Source: Bog-473 sp963726135 | GTDB lineage: Bacteria; Actinomycetota; Acidimicrobiia; Acidimicrobiales; RAAP-2 | Reading direction: 5' to 3' | NCBI GenBank assembly: GCA_963726135.1 | Contig: CAVSBE010000008.1 | Location: forward strand, 2,356,001 to 2,420,000 | DNA length: 64,000 bases | Shown here: piece after piece, positions 10,027 through 19,362 of the stretch | Layout of the letters: each line of letters starts with the position of its first letter | Position numbering within the stretch: the stretch's first letter is position 1 | The notes under the pieces: model-generated | The model's database searches: none | What the model saw: only the letters and a program-made list of their open reading frames with translations | Told to the model about the DNA's origin: nothing | Translations under genes and position numbers: made by a program

Positions 10027-10797
10027 TCAGTGGGGCGTAAGTCCTCCGTCCACGATGATCACCTGACCGGTCATGTAGCTGCCAGCATCGGAGCACATGA
10101 GCAGCACCGGGCCGACCATTTCGTCGGGGTGCGCGGCCCGCTTCATGAAGCACGCATTCTTCATGGACTCGATCCGCTCGGGCGGGTTGTTCCTGACCAT
10201 GTCCGTGTCCACGGTGCCCGGTGCGAGGGCGTTGACGCGGATGCCCTTCGCAGCGAACACCGCGGCCATCGAACGCGTCATGGCCATGAGGCCGGCCTTG
10301 GCGGTGGCGTACATCGCGGTCCAGGGCGAGAACAAGAAGGCGCCGGACGAGACGACATTGACGATGGCGGCGTTGCCGGACGCCTCGAGGTGTGGCAGGG
10401 CCCGCTCCACAAGGAACACCGGCCCTCTGAGGTTCGTGCCCAATGACTTGTCCCACGCCTCGACTGTCAGCTGGCCGAATGGCAGGGTCAGTGCGTTGGC
10501 GGCGTTGTTCACCACGATGTCGAGGCGACCGAACTCCCCGACGGTGCGGTCAACAAGGGCATTGACGGCGTCGACATCACCCATGTGCGTCGGCACGCCG
10601 ATCGCCTCGGCACCGGTTGCGCACAACCGGGACGCAACCTGGGCACAGGCATCGGCCTTGCGGCTCGCCACCGCCACCTTGGCACCAGCCGCCGAGAGCC
10701 CCTCGGCGATGGCCAGTCCGATGCCACGAGTTCCACCTGTCACGATGGCCACGCGACCGGTGAGGTCGTGCAGGCGGCTGAGCTTCTCTTTGTCCAT
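10027..10797 (-). CDS. SDR-family oxidoreductase
   Basis: Classical short-chain dehydrogenase of 256 residues, NAD(P)-dependent, probably oxidising or reducing a hydroxyl/keto group. Seen are the cofactor loop TGGTRGIG, the NNAAN segment (NNAG position), the active-site pair Y-x3-K in AMYATAKAG with the upstream catalytic Ser in VVSSGAF, the PGTVDTDM turn and the C-terminal VDGG. Start ATG 10797 has GGAGAGG directly upstream. Stands alone between a convergent and a divergent neighbour. The substrate cannot be read from the sequence. Confidence 0.87.
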   Translation of the reverse strand: MDKEKLSRLHDLTGRVAIVTGGTRGIGLAIAEGLSAAGAKVAVASRKADACAQVASRLCATGAEAIGVPTHMGDVDAVNALVDRTVGEFGRLDIVVNNAANALTLPFGQLTVEAWDKSLGTNLRGPVFLVERALPHLEASGNAAIVNVVSSGAFLFSPWTAMYATAKAGLMAMTRSMAAVFAAKGIRVNALAPGTVDTDMVRNNPPERIESMKNACFMKRAAHPDEMVGPVLLMCSDAGSYMTGQVIIVDGGLTPH

Positions 10798-11145
10798 GTC
10801 CTCTCCTCACGACGGCGGGACGGCGGGGCTCCGATGCAGGCGCAATCACTGGACGCGACCGACAGATGCTTCCAACCGCGGGACCTCCGGGGTTCGCAGG
10901 GTTACGCGCCAATGGGGACCGCGACCGCCGGAATATAGCGTTCTTAGCGTGAACGTCCCGTGCACGGCGGGAGATCGATGGTCCCGCCACGGGACGACCA
11001 CCACCATCATCGAACAGGCCGAGGGGGCGGGTCCGGGCGCTCCCCACGTAGGCATGCGCTCCGGGGCGACACACGGCCACGGGACCCGCAGACTACGGTC
11101 AGGACCCTGATTTCATGAGCGATCGCAACAAGCACGGGGGTGGAT
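10798..11145. other. Intergenic region between divergent genes
   Basis: About 348 bases with no supported gene. It separates the SDR (minus) from the first binding-protein gene (plus) and must hold both promoters. The only notable element is the box at 11107-11124, which recurs before the two paralogous binding-protein genes. Confidence 0.5.
11107..11124 (+). promoter_or_regulatory. Shared upstream box, copy 1 (CTGATT..ATG..CGATC)
   Basis: The block CTGATTTCATGAGCGATC lies 39 nt before the start codon. The same pattern (CTGATT, two bases, ATG, three or four bases, CGATC) stands before the other two paralogous binding-protein genes at 13928 and 58601, 49 and 44 nt before their starts. It may be a promoter or operator, or a leftover of common ancestry. 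Confidence 0.35.
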
Positions 11146-12541
11146 ATGAAGGTGCTGGGGAAAAGCCTTGCTGATCTGCGACGGACGGCATTGCCGGTCG
11201 TGATGGCCAGCGTCATGCTTGCGGGGACCGTCGTCGTGCTCTCGTCGTCTGGTGCGACGGCCGCGACCGTCGGCCGGTCGCACTCTGGCACTCTCGACCA
11301 ACGGCCAATGGCCGGGAGTCGGCAAAATCTGCGAACCGGGACCGGGCGGTGCGTCGTCGGTGCGCGGAGTGGCGCCCAACACCATCCACATCGCAGTGTT
11401 CAACGACGCTTCGAACACCATTGAACCGGGACTTGAGATCGAGTTGCTCCAACAGGCCAAGGCGTTCGCGGGCTGGTGCAACGCGTCAGGTGGTATCAAC
11501 GGGCGCCACATCGTGGTCGACGACCGTGATGCGGGGCTCTTCAACGCCGCGCAGCAGACCGAGCAGGCATGCCAGAGCGACTTCATGGCCGTCGGTGGCG
11601 GCATGGCGCTCGACCAGCCTGCAGTCCCAATTCGTGAGCAATGCGGGCTGGGCCAGATCAGTGGCTACGTCGTCTCCGGAGCCTCCATCACTGCCTCACA
11701 GCAGGTGGACCCGAGTGGCACCAGCACCAAGCTCCAGAGCGCCGGTTGGTTCGAGGCAATGACCAAGAAGTACCCGCAGGCGGTCAAGAAGGCCGGCATG
11801 GGCGGCGCCAACACACCATCGGTACTCGAGTCAGAGCGCAAATTCCAATTCGGCGCCCAGGGTGAGGGTTGGAACGTCGTCGACTTCCAGGAACCGCCTG
11901 TCACCGTTGCCGACTGGGCGCCGTACGTCGAAGAGGCACAGAGCAAGGGCGTCCAAGCCTTGTGGCCCTCCGCAACCGCCAACATGACCCCGTACTTCCA
12001 GGCGATGACTACCGCTGGCTACCACCCTGCCTTCATCGAGCTCGGGACACAGTTCTACAACGCCACGACCACCCAGGGCGTTGCCGCCAACCCGGGCCTC
12101 CCCCCGGTCTACGTCGAGACGGGATGGTGGCCGCTCGAAATAGCGTCACAGAACCCCTCGACGGAGCAGCTCGTCAACGTCATGCACACGTACGGGAAGG
12201 GTGACTCGGTCAACTTCTTCGACGAAGAGGGGGCCGAATCCTGGCTCTTGTGGGCGAAGTCCGCCTCGGCCTGCGGCGCCAGCCTGACCGTGACCTGTGT
12301 CCTGAACCACGCGGCAGCCGAGAAGAACTGGAGTGCCGGGGGCATCGAGGCCCCTGTGGCGCAGTTGACCCTGTCGAACCAGAACCCTCAGCCCTCGCCC
12401 TGCTTCGTGATCCTCAGGGCCCAGCCGAACAAGTTCGTCTACGACAAGACGGTGACGCAGCCCACGCAGTCGATCTGGAACTGCAACCCGAAGAACATCG
12501 TCCACCTGACCGCGCAGCAACAGACGGCTGTCGGGGGGTAG
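11146..12541 (+). CDS. LivK-like ABC substrate-binding protein, frameshifted in leader
   Basis: Extracytoplasmic ligand-binding subunit (Peripla_BP_6/LivK fold), about 464 residues if the frame is restored. ATG 11146 follows GGGGGTGG. Residues 1-41 read as a signal peptide ending GATAAT; the mature part, in the next frame, starts SAGRTLALSTNGQWPG. Comparison with the paralogue at 13977 places one extra base exactly at 11269 (ACC-G-TCG). Conserved Cys residues (KICEPG, WCNASGG, CQSDF, EQCGLG, WNCNP) suggest disulfides in an exported protein. No permease gene is adjacent, so it may feed the transporter at 60-64 kb. Without the extra base the gene would be intact; with it, only a leaderless form could be made. 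Confidence 0.82.
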
Positions 12542-12542
12542 T

Positions 12543-13778
12543 TCAGACGACGGCGCCGGCGATCTTCGCTTCGAGGATCTGATCCCCGTCCATCCCCAGT
12601 TCGGCCAGCACGGCGTCGGTGTGCTCACCGAACTCCGGGGCCCGTCCCAGAGGCGGAGGGGTCCTGTCGAACTGTGCTGGCGAGGAGATCAAGGGCAGGA
12701 CGAGGTCATCGTCGTAGCTCACCGGTTGTGCATAGCCATTGGCAACCGCCTGGGGGTCTGCGGGAAGCTCGAGCACGTTCTGTAAGACGTCCCACTGCCC
12801 CGGCTGCGCGCTGAGCGCGGCACGGGCCTCTTCGAGTGTCAGCGAGGCGAAGACGGCCTCAAGCTCCGCGATCGCCTCGCCGATGTGCGAGCCCAGGGCC
12901 TCCGGCGTATTGAACCGCTCATCGGAGCGCAGATCCGGCCGGCTCAGTGCGACGAGGACGCCGTCCCAGTAGAGGTCGCGCTGCAGCATGCAGAGGGACA
13001 GCCAGCGACCGTCCGAGGTCTTGTAGTTGTTGACGAGAGGATTGAAGAGCTGAATGCCGGCCGGCGCCTTGGGCGCCCTGCCTTCATCAGCAGAGCCCGC
13101 CGAGGCCATCATGGCTGCGGCGCCGACGATCGACATCTGGAGGGACCACATGGCCGTTCCGAGCAGGGCAACGTCGACGATCGCACCCTCTCCCGTGCGC
13201 TCGCGTCTCAGGAGGGCCGCGGCGATACCGCCGGCGAGGGCCATCCCACTCAGAGAATCACCAAACGCTCCGCCCGGTTGTCCGATGGGCCGTTCCGACC
13301 CCGGCGGAGTGATCGTGGAGGCGACTCCGCCGCGTGCCCAGAAGCTGATGGAGTCGTACCCACCCTTGTCCGCTTCGTCTCCGAGCGGGCCCTGCCCTGT
13401 CCCGCATCCGTAGACGATGGACGGGTTGACCGCTCGGATCTGATCGATGTCGAGGCCCAGCTTGTGCCTGGTCGAGGGCAGGTAACTGGTGAGGAACACG
13501 TCGGCCTCGGCGGCACCCTTCAACACGATGTCGCGCGCTTCTGCGTGCGTCAGGTCCAGGGCGATGCTGCGCTTGCCACGGTTCCAGATCTCCCAAGGAA
13601 AGGACGGACCGCCGCCACCATCGATCCCGCCGCTGATCAGGCCACGCATGGGGTCGCCCGTGGGCGGCTCCACCTTGATCACGTCGGCACCCCAGTCGGC
13701 CAGGACTGCGCCAGCCGAGGGGACGAACGCCCAGGCCGCCACCTCAATGACTCTCACTCCTTCGAGCATCCGCTCCAT
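12543..13778 (-). CDS. CaiB/BaiF family CoA transferase
   Basis: Class III CoA transferase of 411 residues, moving CoA between acyl-CoA and a free carboxylic acid through an aspartyl-CoA anhydride. Family marks are GVRVIEVAAW, the GADVIKVEPPTGD segment, NRGKRSIALDL and AFGDSLSG, whose Asp174 aligns with the catalytic Asp. ATG 13778 is used; an ATG three codons later is equally possible. It converges on the binding-protein gene with a single base between stop codons and stands alone on its strand. Confidence 0.88.
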   Translation of the reverse strand: MERMLEGVRVIEVAAWAFVPSAGAVLADWGADVIKVEPPTGDPMRGLISGGIDGGGGPSFPWEIWNRGKRSIALDLTHAEARDIVLKGAAEADVFLTSYLPSTRHKLGLDIDQIRAVNPSIVYGCGTGQGPLGDEADKGGYDSISFWARGGVASTITPPGSERPIGQPGGAFGDSLSGMALAGGIAAALLRRERTGEGAIVDVALLGTAMWSLQMSIVGAAAMMASAGSADEGRAPKAPAGIQLFNPLVNNYKTSDGRWLSLCMLQRDLYWDGVLVALSRPDLRSDERFNTPEALGSHIGEAIAELEAVFASLTLEEARAALSAQPGQWDVLQNVLELPADPQAVANGYAQPVSYDDDLVLPLISSPAQFDRTPPPLGRAPEFGEHTDAVLAELGMDGDQILEAKIAGAVV

Positions 13779-13927
13779 CCACCCGATCCTCTCGTTCCAT
13801 TGGCTCGGCTGAGCTCACAGAGCCTGCAGCATGCCACTGCGCGTCCTCACCTACCGAACGGGCCGGCGGCCCAGGACGACCCTCGGCGAGACAGGCCCAT
13901 GGCCCGACTGACATTTCGTGCGAATCC

Positions 13928-13946
13928 CTGATTGAATGTCCCGATC
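13928..13946 (+). promoter_or_regulatory. Shared upstream box, copy 2
   Basis: CTGATTGAATGTCCCGATC, second copy of the box found before all three paralogous binding-protein genes. Its ATG (13936) also opens a 13-codon reading frame, MSRSLTLEERSGR, whose stop TAA overlaps the start of the next gene by one base (TAATG). Confidence 0.35.
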
Positions 13947-13976
13947 ACTAACGCTCGAGGAGCGTTCGGGGAGGTA

Positions 13977-15374
13977 ATGAAGGTGCTGCAGGAAGTACTC
14001 GTTGACATTCGACGGATGGCGTTCACGCTGGCCGTCGCGACCATGATGCTCGCGGGGGCGTGCGTCGCACTCTCGTCAACATCGGTCGCCGCGGCAACAT
14101 CGGCAGGCCGGACGTTGGCTCTGGCGACCAACGGCCAGTGGCCGGGAGTCGGCAAGATCTGCGAACCGGGCCCGGGCGGGTCATCGTCGGTCCGCGGGGT
14201 TGGCCCGAAGACCATCAACATCGCCGTGTTCAACGACGCTTCGAACACAATCATTCCGGGCCTCGAATCGGAATTTCCGCAACAAGCCAAGGCATTCGCG
14301 GCGTGGTGCAACGCGTCAGGTGGCATCAACGGGCGCCACATTGTGATCGACAACCGCGACGCCGCACTATTCAACGCCGCACAGGTGACCGAGCAGTCAT
14401 GCCAGAGCGACTTCATGGCGGTCGGGGGCGGCATGGCGCTCGATCAGCCGGCAGTCCCCGTGCGCGAACAGTGCGGTCTGGGCCAGATCAGCGGATACCT
14501 CGTCTCCAACGCCTCGTATGCTGCGGGCTCGCAGGTCGATCCGACCGGCCTCAGCATCGCCTCCGTCAGTTCGGGATGGTTCGGGGCGCTGACAAAGAAG
14601 TACCCACAGGCAGTCAAGAAGGCCGGTATGGGCGGAACGAACACACCGTCGACCCTTCAGCCCGAGCTCAAGTACGAGTTCGGCGCGCAGGCCCAGGGTT
14701 GGAACGTCGTCGACTTCCAAGAGCCTGCGCAGAGTGTCGTCAGCTGGGCACCCTACGTCGAGGAGGCACAGTCCAAGGGGGTCCAGGCTCTGTGGCCGGC
14801 CTCGGACGCCGACATGACCCCGTACTTCCAAGCGATGAACACGGCCGCCTTCAAGCCCGCCTTCGTCGCGCTGGGGGTGCAGTTCTACAACTCGACGACC
14901 GCGAAGGCGGTCGCGGCCAACCCCGGCCTCCCGCCGGTGTACGTCGAGACGCAGTGGTGGCCCCTGGAGATCGCCTCTCAGAACGCCTCGACGCAGCAAC
15001 TCGTGAACGTCATGCACGCCGACGCGAAAGGCAACCCGGTCGACTTCTTTGACGAGGAGGGGGCGCAGTCGTGGCTCTTGTGGGCAAAGGAGGCGTCGGC
15101 CTGTGGCACCAATCTGACGGTGTCGTGCGTCTTGAACCACGCGGCGGCCGAGAAGAACTGGAGCGCCGGCGGCATGCAGGCACCAGTGGCCCAGCTCGCT
15201 CTGTCCAACCAGAACCCGCAGCCATCGCCGTGCTTCACCATGCTCCAAGTCGAGCCCAACAAGTTCGTCTACGACAAGGCGGTCACGCAACCCACACAGT
15301 CCATCTGGAACTGCAACCCCAAGAATGTCGTCCACCTGACGGCACAACAGCAGGCGAAGGTGAACGGGGCCTAG
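13977..15374 (+). CDS. LivK-like ABC substrate-binding protein
   Basis: Intact paralogue of the proteins at 11146 and 58645, 465 residues, expected outside the membrane. Signal peptide about 1-40 (MKVLQEVL, RR, hydrophobic core, VAAAT). The mature part has TLALATNGQWPGVGKICEPG, WCNASGGINGRHIV, GGGMALDQPAVPVREQCG and the C-terminal WNCNPKNVVHLT. Start 13977 is preferred over an upstream in-frame codon because GGGGAGG precedes it and because it lines up with the leader of the paralogue. No permease or ATPase is adjacent. Ligand unknown; the Liv-type fold binds amino acids, amides and also aromatic or aliphatic acids. Confidence 0.9.
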   Translation: MKVLQEVLVDIRRMAFTLAVATMMLAGACVALSSTSVAAATSAGRTLALATNGQWPGVGKICEPGPGGSSSVRGVGPKTINIAVFNDASNTIIPGLESEFPQQAKAFAAWCNASGGINGRHIVIDNRDAALFNAAQVTEQSCQSDFMAVGGGMALDQPAVPVREQCGLGQISGYLVSNASYAAGSQVDPTGLSIASVSSGWFGALTKKYPQAVKKAGMGGTNTPSTLQPELKYEFGAQAQGWNVVDFQEPAQSVVSWAPYVEEAQSKGVQALWPASDADMTPYFQAMNTAAFKPAFVALGVQFYNSTTAKAVAANPGLPPVYVETQWWPLEIASQNASTQQLVNVMHADAKGNPVDFFDEEGAQSWLLWAKEASACGTNLTVSCVLNHAAAEKNWSAGGMQAPVAQLALSNQNPQPSPCFTMLQVEPNKFVYDKAVTQPTQSIWNCNPKNVVHLTAQQQAKVNGA

Positions 15375-15378
15375 CAAG

Positions 15379-15419
15379 CCTCCGGGTGTCTTGACCGGAA
15401 CCGACTTCAACCCCGGAGG
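15379..15419. terminator. Possible bidirectional hairpin terminator
   Basis: CCTCCGGG (15379-15386) pairs perfectly with CCCGGAGG (15412-15419), and inside the loop TTGA can pair with TCAA. It lies in the 56-base gap between convergent genes. There is no U-rich tail, so it may be a weak or factor-dependent site. Confidence 0.35.
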
Positions 15420-15430
15420 GAAGGTTTCGG

Positions 15431-16411
15431 TCATCTGGTCACTCGGATCACGACTTTGCCCGTGATGGAGCCGGCGGCGACCGCCTCGACGCCGGCAGGA
15501 AGGTCCTCGAAAGCCATCGGGCACACGGCCGGATCGAGGTCCCCTCGGCTGGCAAGGTCCAGGAGGGACTCATGAGCGTGGGCTTGCTGTTCCGGCGACC
15601 CCGAGCTTGCGATCACACCCATTACTGAACGGCTCCTCATGGTGAGCTCGGCCCCGTTGACGTGGATCCATCTGCCGCTGGCGAAGCCGACGACGAGGAA
15701 GCGTCCGAACGTAGCGAGCGCGCGCAGCGCGTCAGATGCGACGTCACCTCCAACCGGGTCGAACACGACGTCTGCACCTCGTCCGTCGGTCGCCGCAAGG
15801 ATGGCCTCCCGGACCGAGACCGACGTCCGGTCGATCACATCATCAGCACCGAGGCGCCGACAGAACTCGGCTCTCTCCCGACCGGCTGCGACGGCGAGGA
15901 CTCTTGCGCCGAGCGCACGACCAAGTTGGATGGCCGACATACCCGAGCCACCAGCTCCACCGAGCACCACGAGTATTTCGTCCTTCTGGAGCCCGCCGCG
16001 TTCGACGAGTCCCGTCCACGCGGTCGAATAGCCGATGCGGAAGGCGGCGGCGACCGTCGATGCCATCCCGTCGGGGACACGGAAGGCCGTGCCCGTCGAC
16101 AGGATCGTCTCCTCGGCGAACCCGCCGCGGCCGTCGAAGAAGGTGGTGACGCCCATGACCCGGGAGCCGACGGCCATGTCGACTGCGTCACCGACGGCGT
16201 CGACCACGCCACAGACCTCCTGCCCACCGATGAACGGCAGCGGAGGGGTCAGGGGATACGTGCCACGACACATGAACACGTCGGGCATGCCGATCGCCGC
16301 CGCCTCGACACGGACCCGCAGCTCTCCAGCCTGAGGGATCGGCGCATCGATGTCGACACGACGAAGCGCCTGGCGCGGCTCCCCGTGCTGGTGCACCTGC
16401 CAGGCTTGCAT
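15431..16411 (-). CDS. MDR-family zinc-free NADPH:quinone-type oxidoreductase
   Basis: Medium-chain dehydrogenase/reductase of 326 residues, quinone-oxidoreductase-like branch; may act on enoyl-CoA or quinone-type substrates. N-terminal GroES-like part (about 1-120) with GQEVCGVVDAVGDAV; cofactor domain with VLGGAGGSGMSAIQLGRALGA; then GRGADVVFDPVGGD and GFASGRW. The Cys/His zinc ligands of alcohol dehydrogenases are not seen. ATG 16411 is taken over a TTG one codon earlier. It is divergent from the monooxygenase gene at 16636. Confidence 0.87.
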   Translation of the reverse strand: MQAWQVHQHGEPRQALRRVDIDAPIPQAGELRVRVEAAAIGMPDVFMCRGTYPLTPPLPFIGGQEVCGVVDAVGDAVDMAVGSRVMGVTTFFDGRGGFAEETILSTGTAFRVPDGMASTVAAAFRIGYSTAWTGLVERGGLQKDEILVVLGGAGGSGMSAIQLGRALGARVLAVAAGRERAEFCRRLGADDVIDRTSVSVREAILAATDGRGADVVFDPVGGDVASDALRALATFGRFLVVGFASGRWIHVNGAELTMRSRSVMGVIASSGSPEQQAHAHESLLDLASRGDLDPAVCPMAFEDLPAGVEAVAAGSITGKVVIRVTR

Positions 16412-16635
16412 CAAGGGCCCCCGTGCGAGGTGGCGGTGGTCTGCGTGCGGCCCGTTGGCGGTTGTGGGCGCACCGTTCCGGCCATGGGCCGAAGCCTAGA
16501 TTCCGCGGCGCGACGGCAGCTGTGTGCCATAGGCTCCGGTCACCCGAGCGAGCCGTTCGCCCGACCGGATGGGTACAAGCTCCTCGGAGTCACCGGTTGG
16601 ACCCGGCAAAGGTTCTCCGCGAGAAGAAGGCAAGA

Positions 16636-18573
16636 ATGACCCGGAACCCCCACGCCGGTGAGCCGTTCACCGATTCCAACTCGACGATCGCCGCAGCGCT
16701 CGAAGACTGCAGCATCCCGGCCCTTCTCTGCTCGCTGGTGCACATGACCGGCGACCCTGCGTGGATCCGCGGTGATATCCGGCCTCGCCTGGCGATGTCG
16801 CTGGACATCCAGAGCGGGATTCCCGTCGAAGACCGGGCTGAGGTCCGTCGCCAAGCCCTGCCGACCGTCGCCGCATACCGCGACGGTGGTTGTGTGCCCC
16901 ACGAGTTGTCCCGAGAGGTGCTGCTCGAGATGATGGCGTTCCTCGGGTGCCGGCCCGTGGATGGTTCGCTCGCAGGGCTGTTCTTCGATGACCTGCAGTT
17001 CGAGGGTCGCGATACTGGCGCGATCACCTGGGGTGACGAGATCGCGGAAGAGGTCAAGGCTGAGTCTCCGGTCCTGGTCATAGGGTGCGGAATGGCCGGG
17101 ATCCTCGCCGGCATCCGCCTGAAGCAGGCCGGCCTGCCATTCACCATCGTGGACAAGAACCCCGGTTCGGGCGGCACATGGTGGGAGAACCGCTACCCCG
17201 GTGCGCGCGTCGACGTCGGCAGCCACCAGTACTGCTATTCCTTCGAGCCCGCCGACCATTGGAGCGAGTTCTACTGCCGGCAGCCGGAGCTGCGTGCGTA
17301 CTTCGCCGCCACGGTCGACAAATTCGGGCTGCGCCCGCACTGTCGGTTTGAGACCACCGTGACCAAGCTGCGCTGGGACGACGACCGCGTCGGGTGGAGC
17401 GCCCACCTCAGCGGTGCGGACGGGATCGAGGAGATCATCCATGCCCGATTCGTCATCAGCGCCGTCGGTTCGCTGAACATCCCGAAGCTTCCCGACATTC
17501 CAGGCATGGACACCTTCACGGGGCCGTCGTTCCACTCGGCTCGGTGGCCGGACGGGCTGCGTTTGACGGGATCCCGGCTCGCGCTGGTCGGCGCCGGTGC
17601 GAGCGGTTTCCAGATCGGCCCCGCTGTCGCCGACGAGGTGGAGCGTCTGACGATCTTCCAGCGCACCGCGCAGTGGATCATCCCGAACCCCCTGTATCAC
17701 GCGCCAGTGCCGCCTGGAGACAAGTGGGCCCTGCGGCACCTTCCCTTCTATGGACGTTGGTACCGCTTTATCATGACGTTCGCGGGAATCGCCGCCGGAG
17801 TCGACCCCTATCGGATCGACCCGACGCACGAGGACCCAACTGGCCGGTCCGTCAACGCGGTGCATGCCAAGCGGGCGGGTGCCCTCCTCGGGTGGATGAC
17901 GTCGCTCATCGCGGAGCGCCCGGACCTGGCGCCCAAGGTCGTGCCCGACTATCCCGCCCTGGGAAAGCGCGTCCTGCAGGACGACGGGTCGTGGCTGCGG
18001 TGCCTGCAACGGCCGAACGTCGAGCTCGTCCGCACCGCCGTCGACCGGATCGAGCCCGACGGAGTCCTGACCGTGGACGGCACCCACTATCGCGCCGACG
18101 TGATCTGCTACGCGACCGGCTTCCGCCACAACGACTACCTCGCTTCGATGGACCTCAGAGGACGCCACGGTTTGTCCCTGCGCGAGCAGTGGGGCGACGA
18201 ACCGACCGCCTACCTCGGCATCACCATCCCGAACTTCCCGAACCTGTTCTGCACGTACGGTCCCGGGACAAACCTCGCAGCCGGCGCCAGCCTCTTCTAC
18301 CATTCCGAGTTCCAGGTCCACTACGCCATGGAGGCCATCCACGAGACCCTGATCTCCGGCGCCCGGTGCTGCGAAGTGACGTCCGAGGCCCATGCCTCCT
18401 ACGCCCGGCGATACCAGGACGAGATCGACCAGCTCGTTTGGTCACACCCTTCGATCGCCCACAGCCACTACAAGAACCCCGCCGGCAAGGTCTTCACGCT
18501 GTCGCCGTGGCCACTGGACCTCTATTGGGAGTGGACCCGTCACGTCGACCGTAGCCACTACACCTTCGTGTGA
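16636..18573 (+). CDS. Baeyer-Villiger flavin monooxygenase (HAPMO-like)
   Basis: FAD- and NADPH-dependent monooxygenase of 645 residues, close in length to 4-hydroxyacetophenone monooxygenase (about 640), inserting oxygen next to a ketone. A helical N-terminal extension (1-140) is followed by the FAD site GCGMAG (150-155), the GGTWWENRYPGARVD segment, the BVMO fingerprint F-x-G-x3-H-x3-W-P at 294-305, the second nucleotide site GAGASG (319-324) and the CYATGF motif near the end. ATG 16636 follows AGAAGG; longer in-frame starts add an unlikely Arg-rich leader. Could open a ring ketone or convert an acetyl side chain; substrate not known. Confidence 0.9.
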   Translation: MTRNPHAGEPFTDSNSTIAAALEDCSIPALLCSLVHMTGDPAWIRGDIRPRLAMSLDIQSGIPVEDRAEVRRQALPTVAAYRDGGCVPHELSREVLLEMMAFLGCRPVDGSLAGLFFDDLQFEGRDTGAITWGDEIAEEVKAESPVLVIGCGMAGILAGIRLKQAGLPFTIVDKNPGSGGTWWENRYPGARVDVGSHQYCYSFEPADHWSEFYCRQPELRAYFAATVDKFGLRPHCRFETTVTKLRWDDDRVGWSAHLSGADGIEEIIHARFVISAVGSLNIPKLPDIPGMDTFTGPSFHSARWPDGLRLTGSRLALVGAGASGFQIGPAVADEVERLTIFQRTAQWIIPNPLYHAPVPPGDKWALRHLPFYGRWYRFIMTFAGIAAGVDPYRIDPTHEDPTGRSVNAVHAKRAGALLGWMTSLIAERPDLAPKVVPDYPALGKRVLQDDGSWLRCLQRPNVELVRTAVDRIEPDGVLTVDGTHYRADVICYATGFRHNDYLASMDLRGRHGLSLREQWGDEPTAYLGITIPNFPNLFCTYGPGTNLAAGASLFYHSEFQVHYAMEAIHETLISGARCCEVTSEAHASYARRYQDEIDQLVWSHPSIAHSHYKNPAGKVFTLSPWPLDLYWEWTRHVDRSHYTFV

Positions 18574-18594
18574 GGTTGAGCCTTGCGTGCGATC

Positions 18595-19362
18595 TCATCG
18601 CTGGCGTTGCCCGGTGATTCCCAGCGTCGCACCCCCGTCAATCGTGATCTCGCTCCCAGTGATGTACGCGGAGGCACTCGAGGCGAGGAAGGCCACCACA
18701 TGCGCCACCTCGTCCGCCTCTCCGACCCGGCCCAGCGGCAAGTGGTCGAACGAAGCACCAGCGGGCATCGGCCCACCGCCCCACGCCATCGGAGAATCGA
18801 TGATTCCGGGAAGGACGGCGTTGACCCTGATCCCGCTCGGTCCGAGCTCAGCGGCCGCTGTCTTCGTGAGGCCACGGATCGCCCACTTCGAAGCTCCGTA
18901 GGAGCCGTGCAGAGGGAACCCGCGAATACCCGCGATCGACGCGATGTTGATGATGGACCCGCCGTTCGACGCCCGCATCGGTGCGAGAGCCGCCTTGATC
19001 CCCAGGAATGTTCCGCGCAGGTTCACTCCGATCAACCGGTCGAAGTCTTCAACTGTCTCGTCTTCGATCGATCGAAACCGGTGCACGGCAGCATTGTTGA
19101 CGAGCACGTCGAGTCCGCCGTGAGCATCCATGACCTTGACCATGAGGTCCTGCCAGGCCGACGCCTCCGAGACGTCGACATGGCAGTAGGACGCTCCGAT
19201 CTCGGCTGCCAATCCCTCGCCACTCCCGTCAGCGACGTCGGCAATGAACACCTCCGCTCCCCTTTCGGCGAACAATCGGGCCTCTGCTGCACCTTGACCC
19301 TGGGAGCCGCCGGTCACGACGACTACCTTCCCACCCAGATCCTCGAACCGACGTGTCCTCAC
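18595..19362 (-). CDS. SDR-family oxidoreductase
   Basis: NAD(P)-dependent short-chain dehydrogenase, 255 residues, of the 3-alpha-hydroxysteroid/glucose-dehydrogenase-like type. Shows TGGSQGQGAAEA, D-x-D after the third strand (HVDVSE), NNAAVH, IINIASIAGIRG, the Y-x3-K pair in YGASKWA and SEITIDGG. The GTG start overlaps the stop of the SnoaL-like gene by four bases (GTGA), so it is the last gene of the operon that begins at 25601. Probably oxidises a hydroxyacyl or alicyclic alcohol intermediate. Confidence 0.87.
   Translation of the reverse strand: MRTRRFEDLGGKVVVVTGGSQGQGAAEARLFAERGAEVFIADVADGSGEGLAAEIGASYCHVDVSEASAWQDLMVKVMDAHGGLDVLVNNAAVHRFRSIEDETVEDFDRLIGVNLRGTFLGIKAALAPMRASNGGSIINIASIAGIRGFPLHGSYGASKWAIRGLTKTAAAELGPSGIRVNAVLPGIIDSPMAWGGGPMPAGASFDHLPLGRVGEADEVAHVVAFLASSASAYITGSEITIDGGATLGITGQRQR

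Noticed and set aside
13936..13977. Firm call of a 13-codon leader peptide gene
   Set aside because: The TAATG junction is suggestive, but the frame is not kept at the other two copies of the box, so it is mentioned only as a possibility.
16540..18393. Long open frame antisense to the Baeyer-Villiger monooxygenase gene
   Set aside because: No domain pattern; long antisense frames are expected opposite GC-rich genes, and the plus strand carries a complete family-typical enzyme.
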